Part shown: positions 60,648 to 64,000 of the stretch, piece after piece
How the letters are laid out: each line of letters opens with the position of its first letter
How positions within the stretch are numbered: the stretch's first letter is position 1
Assembly (NCBI RefSeq): GCF_002005225.1
Contig: NZ_CP019724.1
Location: forward strand, 1,860,001-1,924,000
Length of the DNA stretch: 64,000 nt
From: Streptomyces pactum
Lineage (GTDB): Bacteria > Actinomycetota > Actinomycetes > Streptomycetales > Streptomycetaceae
Reading direction: 5' to 3'
Notes under the pieces: generated by a model
The model's database searches: none
Seen by the model: the letters and a program-made list of their open reading frames with translations, nothing else
What the model was told of the DNA's origin: nothing
Position numbers and translations under genes: made by a program

Positions 60648-61190
60648 TCAGACCCGGTCGAGGGGTCGGTGCGGACCGCTGGGAAGTTCCGTCTCGACAC
60701 TGTCGCCGGGGCGCACCACACCGCCTTCCTTCACGACGCTCATGATTCCGGCCTTGCGCACGATGTTCCCCGCCTCGTCGCGACCGACGACCTGCTTCAG
60801 CAGTCCGTCCTGGAAGTTGTCGATCTGCAGGCAGGGATTGCGGAGGCCGGTAACCTCCAGGACTGCGGAGTCGCCGATGCGCAGCAGTGTGCCGACCGGC
60901 AGACCGAGCAGATCGATGCCACGCGTGGTGATGTTCTCGCCGAGTTCGCCGGGCGCCACTTTGAATCCGTCGTCGTCGACCTCGTCGAAAAGCTCCTCAT
61001 GAATGAGGTGGACCTGGCGCAGGTTCGGCTGGGTGGGATCCTGCGCCATGCGCGAGCGGTGCTTGACCGTCACACCGGCATGCACGTCCCCCTCCACACC
61101 GAGCCCGGCGAGCAACCTGACGCTGTCCCTGTTCGGCTTGGTGAACGAGTACTCCCCGTTGCTGCTGACCGCCGTCACTCTCCCGCTCAT
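60648..61190 (-). CDS. MOSC-domain protein
   Basis: A 180-residue, stand-alone MOSC domain of the YiiM-like group, beta-barrels that carry or transfer sulfur from molybdenum cofactor. The conserved stretch GVEGDVHAGVTVKHRSRMAQ is near the start, followed by PGELGENITTRGIDLLGLPVG. The invariant cysteine lies in GLRNPCLQID. The start ATG is clear, with GAGGGG upstream. No molybdoenzyme is adjacent, so the partner is unknown. Confidence 0.91.
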   Translation of the reverse strand: MSGRVTAVSSNGEYSFTKPNRDSVRLLAGLGVEGDVHAGVTVKHRSRMAQDPTQPNLRQVHLIHEELFDEVDDDGFKVAPGELGENITTRGIDLLGLPVGTLLRIGDSAVLEVTGLRNPCLQIDNFQDGLLKQVVGRDEAGNIVRKAGIMSVVKEGGVVRPGDSVETELPSGPHRPLDRV

Positions 61191-61489
61191 GCCTCGGAAC
61201 CCCCTCGTCGGTGACCGTGTCCGGCCATGAGCCTAGCCCTGGCCGCAGCACGGGAGCCTCCGGGCGTTCGGCAGATACTTCGCTCTGCTCGACCAGCCCG
61301 ACCGCACCTTCGACCTCGGGTGTCGCCGCTACTGGCCGGCATCAAGGCGTCGGGCAGCGTCATCGCTCCGCTCGGGCGCCAAGAGGTGCCTGGCTGATCG
61401 AAGTGGCGGAAGCGATCAGAAACCAGCAGGTCAAAGCGTAATTTCCAGGTGGCTGGCCTGGGCGTGGTCTCGCGCGGCATACTCGTGGC
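61191..61489. other. Gap of about 300 bp without a supported gene
   Basis: One short frame (AFGRYFALLDQPDRTFDLG, ~61265-61320) looks protein-like but has no start and no recognised match. It may be a gene scrap. It also holds the promoter region of the toxin-antitoxin pair. Confidence 0.4.
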
Positions 61490-61729
61490 ATGGCTGGCAT
61501 CGAGATCGACGACACCACCGCAGATGCACTGCGGGCCCTGGCCGACGCGGCAGGGCTGCCGCTGGACGCCTACCTCGCGCAGGTCGCCGAGGAGAAGCGG
61601 CGCGAGCGCGCGCTGGCCGACGGCGCGGAGATCTTCCGGCAGGTCACCAGCGACCCGGAAACGGCCGCTGCGTTCGACGCTGAATACGGAGGCCCCGCGC
61701 CGGCCCGGACCGCCGCGCGGGCGGCCTGA
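61490..61729 (+). CDS. Antitoxin of a Fic-type toxin-antitoxin pair
   Basis: A 79-residue protein. The N-terminal MAGIEIDDTTADALRALADAAGLPLDAYL resembles ribbon-helix-helix DNA-binding domains, and the charged C-terminus would wrap the toxin. It ends 3 nt before the toxin start. As in related pairs it probably represses its own promoter. The family assignment rests on arrangement and the toxin. Confidence 0.76.
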   Translation: MAGIEIDDTTADALRALADAAGLPLDAYLAQVAEEKRRERALADGAEIFRQVTSDPETAAAFDAEYGGPAPARTAARAA

Positions 61730-61732
61730 CCT

Positions 61733-62119
61733 GTGCCTGCCGAGTACTACGTCGACTACCGGTGGTTCCTGGAACGCCAGGCCGAGCTGCTGGACGATCT
61801 CGCGGTCAACGACTACTCCGTGTTCGTCGGCCTGGCCGCCCGGCACAAGGTCGACCCGCCGCGCCACGACCAGCACCACCCGGACGCCTTCTGGCGTGCG
61901 GCCGTGATGCTTGAGGAGTGCGTCGTGCTCCGGCCGCTGCCCGCCCGCAACGAGCTGTACGGCTTCGGTGTGGCCGTGGCGTACCTCGGGATGCACGGGG
62001 AGCGGGTGAACACCAAGTTCGAGGCCTGGCGGGACCTGATCGCCGACATCACCGCCCTGCGTCTCGACTCGTTCGCAGTGGCCGAACGGCTCCGCTCGCT
62101 GCGCCTGCCGGCGGCCTGA
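61733..62119 (+). CDS. Fic/Doc-family toxin component without a complete Fic motif
   Basis: A 128-residue helical protein resembling the Streptomyces proteins annotated as Fic-family toxin components: DYSVFVGLAARHKVDPPRHD, then AVMLEECVVLRPLPARNELYGFGVAVAYL, in which LRPLPARNELYG stands where the catalytic HxFx(D/E)GNGR loop should be. The catalytic His and the GNGR tail are absent, so AMP- or phosphotransfer may be lost or different. The GTG start is 3 nt past the antitoxin stop. Confidence 0.76.
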   Translation: MPAEYYVDYRWFLERQAELLDDLAVNDYSVFVGLAARHKVDPPRHDQHHPDAFWRAAVMLEECVVLRPLPARNELYGFGVAVAYLGMHGERVNTKFEAWRDLIADITALRLDSFAVAERLRSLRLPAA

Positions 62120-62197
62120 CCCCGCTGTCCGCCACATCCAGGGCTCCCGTAGACGGTCGGAAGGCCGGTGGAGGTAACAGGCGGGACGTCTTGTTGA

Positions 62198-62286
62198 GGA
62201 CCATCCCCGCGGGTGCGGGGAGCAGTTCACCGCGCCGATCGCGGCCAGGTAGGCGCCGGGACCATCCCCGCGGGTGCGGGGAGCAG
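62198..62286 (-). CRISPR. Orphan mini-CRISPR: two type I-E-like repeats, one spacer
   Basis: Two identical 28-base repeats (62198-62225 and 62259-62286, starting GGACCATCCCCGCGGGTGC) flank one 33-base spacer. The reverse complement, starting CTGCTCCCCGCACCCGCGG, is the usual I-E orientation, so the array is probably read on the minus strand with its leader above 62287, where the sequence is somewhat AT-richer (GTGTTTATGG, GCAAATAGGG). No cas gene is in the window. The spacer's minus-strand frame reads GAYLAAIGAV. Confidence 0.87.
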
Positions 62287-62450
62287 ACTGCTTGACCTGC
62301 GTGTTTATGGCCGCAGAGACGCGGTTTCGGTGACTTTCACCGGTTCCGGCAAATAGGGCATCGGGGGCTCCATGGGTACTTGGAGGGCCAGCCGCTCATC
62401 CTACTTCTTGGACGTTTCCTCTTCCCGCGAACTCTTCGAGCCGCGCTTCC

Positions 62451-63587
62451 TCAGCCTCTCTCCATAGGAGGCGTACGTCCGGAATCGAACGGTCGGGCGA
62501 GACTTGCCCGGATCACGCTGTCGCTGGTGCGCACGATCGAAGTGAGTTCTGCTTGCGACTCGTTCGGCATGCCGCCTGCCCCGAGGGCGCAGGCACTCAC
62601 CAGGTCGCGGCAATCCTGCGTTTGTCGGCTTGAGGCGATCGCGGTGAACAAAGGGTGCGCCAGGGTCTCGCGAGCCGCGTAGCCGTCCCGGGCGTTGATG
62701 GTCCTGCGGTGAAGGTCGTCGACCATGCGGCGCGCGACAGATGGCTCGGTGGAGCCGGTCGCGTCGAGGATGGTGAGGCCGAACCGGATGTCGAAGACGG
62801 TCATGCCCGGGTCGGTCTTCCGCCCGGTGTATGCCGTCACCAGGTCGGCCACGTGGCGGTCGACCGGCTGCCCGGCGTCGCGGCGGCACAGGACGGTCAG
62901 GCAGGCCGTCACGGCCTGTTCCCACGGGTCGCCGGGCTTCGTCTCGGCGAGAAGGGCAGCGGCCCGGGTCGTGTCGCCGGCGGTGAGCGCGGCGATCACC
63001 GCGGTCTGGCGCCCGTCGAGCATCCGGCTGCCGACGCCGCGGTGGGCTTCGATGTGTGCTTCGGCCTCGGCCCATCGTCCTGTGGTGGTGAGAGTGCGGG
63101 TGCCGTCGGCGAGGAGGACGCGCCACAGCCACGCGCGGACCTCGTGGCGGTCCTCGTCGGTCGCGGTGAGGTCCGCCGGTACGGCGACGCCCTCGAACTG
63201 GGCAGCCGTACCCGCCTCGACCGCCGCGTACAGGTCGAGCAGCCGCTGTCGTCCCTCGTCCGCGCGGCCGGCGCGGATGTGGAGGCGGGCGAGGTTGACG
63301 ACCGGTTCCAGGCCCCGGATCGCGCTCATGCCGGGCAGGGGGCAGGCGTGAAGGTAGGCGGCGGCGTGCCGGCGGCACAGTTCGCGGGCGAGGTCGGGGA
63401 GGCCGGCGTCGGAGGCGGTGAGCGCGGCCTGGTTGCAGGCGGACGATGCGAGGCCCTGGTCGCTCTTCTCGACCGCGGTGCCGGCGAGTTCGACGAGGTT
63501 GCGTACGCGCTCGGGGAGAGGGAGACACGGAGGCCGGAATCGGGCGACGAGCGGGAAGCGCTGGGCTGCGGGTCCGTACGGGTCCAT
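62451..63587 (-). CDS. Helical-repeat (TPR-like) protein of RiPP neighbourhoods
   Basis: A 378-residue, almost all-helical protein. It contains SSACNQAALTASDAGLPDLA, RHAAAYLHACPLPGMSAIRG, NLARLHIRAGRADEGRQRLL and AEAHIEAHRGVGSRMLDGRQ, a pattern of TPR-like pairs seen in Streptomyces proteins encoded next to FxLD/thiopeptide-type maturation genes and in the C-termini of some XRE regulators. No HTH is present here. The ATG follows GGGGGA. It stands behind the terminator of the methyltransferase gene on the same strand. Function unknown. Confidence 0.77.
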   Translation of the reverse strand: MDPYGPAAQRFPLVARFRPPCLPLPERVRNLVELAGTAVEKSDQGLASSACNQAALTASDAGLPDLARELCRRHAAAYLHACPLPGMSAIRGLEPVVNLARLHIRAGRADEGRQRLLDLYAAVEAGTAAQFEGVAVPADLTATDEDRHEVRAWLWRVLLADGTRTLTTTGRWAEAEAHIEAHRGVGSRMLDGRQTAVIAALTAGDTTRAAALLAETKPGDPWEQAVTACLTVLCRRDAGQPVDRHVADLVTAYTGRKTDPGMTVFDIRFGLTILDATGSTEPSVARRMVDDLHRRTINARDGYAARETLAHPLFTAIASSRQTQDCRDLVSACALGAGGMPNESQAELTSIVRTSDSVIRASLARPFDSGRTPPMERG

Positions 63588-63625
63588 GGGTCCCCCGGGC
63601 GTGAGTGGGAGCTGGAGCGCTGCTG

Positions 63626-63676
63626 GGACGGTGGGTGCCCGTCCGCCGTACGTCGGCGGGCGGGCACCCACCGTCC
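63626..63676. terminator. Strong terminator hairpin after the methyltransferase gene
   Basis: 23-base arms (GGACGGTGGGTGCCCG... and its complement) with one mismatch and a 5-base loop, 15 bp downstream of the minus-strand stop at 63692. A clear factor-independent-type terminator, without a T-run. Confidence 0.78.
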
Positions 63677-63691
63677 GCTACGCGTGGTGCG

Positions 63692-64000
63692 TCAGCGCCA
63701 GTCGACGACGATGCGGTTCAGCGGGGTGTCGAGAGCAAAGTGGCCGGGGCGCTGCTCGATGGCGGGGGCGTCGAGGGGCTGGATCTCGAAGGTGGCCTCA
63801 CGGCCGCGGTACTCCCGGTCCCAGGTGCGGATGGCCTCGGCGGCCTTCGCGGCCAGCTCGTCGCTGCAGGGGCCGTGACCGATCACGCCGAACTCCCAGA
63901 GCCTGCCGCCCTCCGGCGTCTTCCGTTCCGACAAGCGCCGCGCCAGGTAGGCGACGGCGCCCTTGTCGACCGCCGCGGTCGACGAGGGGTAGGGGTCCTC
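63692..64000 (-). CDS. 3' end of a probable FxLD-system protein methyltransferase
   Basis: The last 102 codons of a gene that continues beyond the window; the frame is open from the window edge. The sequence DPYPSSTAAVDKGAVAYLAR, WEFGVIGHGP, IRTWDREYRGREATFEIQP, and the end ALDTPLNRIVVDW resemble the C-terminal region of the isoaspartate methyltransferase-like enzymes annotated as FxLD-system methyltransferases in lanthipeptide-like clusters. Catalytic motifs would lie outside the window, so this is a family guess from the C-terminus only. Confidence 0.6.
   Translation of the reverse strand, partial: EDPYPSSTAAVDKGAVAYLARRLSERKTPEGGRLWEFGVIGHGPCSDELAAKAAEAIRTWDREYRGREATFEIQPLDAPAIEQRPGHFALDTPLNRIVVDWR

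Noticed and set aside
61211..61441. 76-codon plus-strand frame after the MOSC gene
   Set aside because: Ser/Thr-rich shadow translation. Another frame in the same place looks more protein-like but has no start, so neither was called a gene.
62226..62258. Palindromic-looking spacer (GCGCCGATCGCGGC) as a hairpin element instead of a CRISPR spacer
   Set aside because: The two flanking 28-base repeats are identical and spaced 33 bases apart, and they match the type I-E pattern. The internal symmetry of the spacer is short.

Overview
The window is high-GC actinobacterial DNA and almost certainly comes from a Streptomyces chromosome. The evidence is the strong G/C bias at third codon positions, frequent GTG starts, long runs of genes with 4-bp ATGA/GTGA overlaps, and lineage-typical families: an XRE/DUF5753 regulator with its DUF397 partner, an RsbW-like ATPase, a STAS protein, Tat-exported hydrolases, and a type I-E-like CRISPR repeat. 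No rRNA or tRNA gene was recognised.

Positions 1 to about 27.1 kb look like ordinary chromosomal-arm DNA. In order they hold: a GH2 beta-galactosidase missing its 5' end; an MFS exporter, a small protein and a Tat-exported PHP-domain protein that may form one operon; a TetR regulator; a Gly-Ala-Pro-rich membrane protein; a PEP mutase/isocitrate lyase-family enzyme with a DinB-like protein; an SGNH esterase and a GH43 enzyme that overlap and probably act on pectin side chains; an operon of CPBP protease, histidine kinase and response regulator; a homocysteine S-methyltransferase; a five-gene DUF4129/MoxR/DUF58 operon; the ATPase, XRE/DUF5753 and DUF397 group; a type B carboxylesterase; a STAS protein; a LacI regulator with a clear operator; and an operon of membrane protein, winged-helix regulator and ABC exporter with its own palindromic operator.

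Positions 27.1 to 37.5 kb are an accessory scrap-yard. They contain a fragment of an IS630-family element, a GNAT acetyltransferase, a TetR regulator divergent from a membrane protein over a 20-bp operator, and two decayed copies of one recombinase-associated gene (about 30.0-31.1 and 35.8-36.8 kb). The first copy is still flanked by an XRE gene and the 3' end of a tyrosine recombinase. Between the two copies lie four same-direction copies of a ~92-bp repeat (31638, 32229, 32901, 35773). Each repeat encodes the last ~21 residues of the recombinase-associated protein, and each interval carries one or two small cargo genes, so the layout resembles a cassette array. A complete IS630-family element (34415-35582) has interrupted one cargo gene, and its missing 3' end can be recovered on the far side. 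An N-terminal tyrosine-recombinase scrap lies near 37.3 kb.

Positions 37.5 to 59.1 kb look like a defence island. The minus strand carries a receptor-type Ser/Thr kinase, a HelD-like helicase with a long C-terminal extension, a small HEPN-like protein, a zinc-hook SMC/RloC-like ATPase, a DUF6119 (TIGR04141) protein and a membrane-anchored protein. The plus strand carries a degenerate HsdM-like protein with an N-terminal HTH, followed by a complete type I restriction-modification operon (hsdM, hsdS, hsdR). A tyrosine recombinase closes the island. Near-identical CCCGGG-centred palindromes lie upstream of the ATPase/HEPN-like/helicase operon and in the divergent promoter region of the methylase-like operon, which suggests the two arms are co-regulated as one system.

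Positions 59.1 to 64.0 kb hold small hypothetical genes, a MOSC-domain protein, a Fic-type toxin-antitoxin pair, an orphan CRISPR with two repeats and one spacer, a helical-repeat protein, and the 3' end of what looks like a FxLD-type RiPP methyltransferase, probably the edge of a peptide natural-product cluster.
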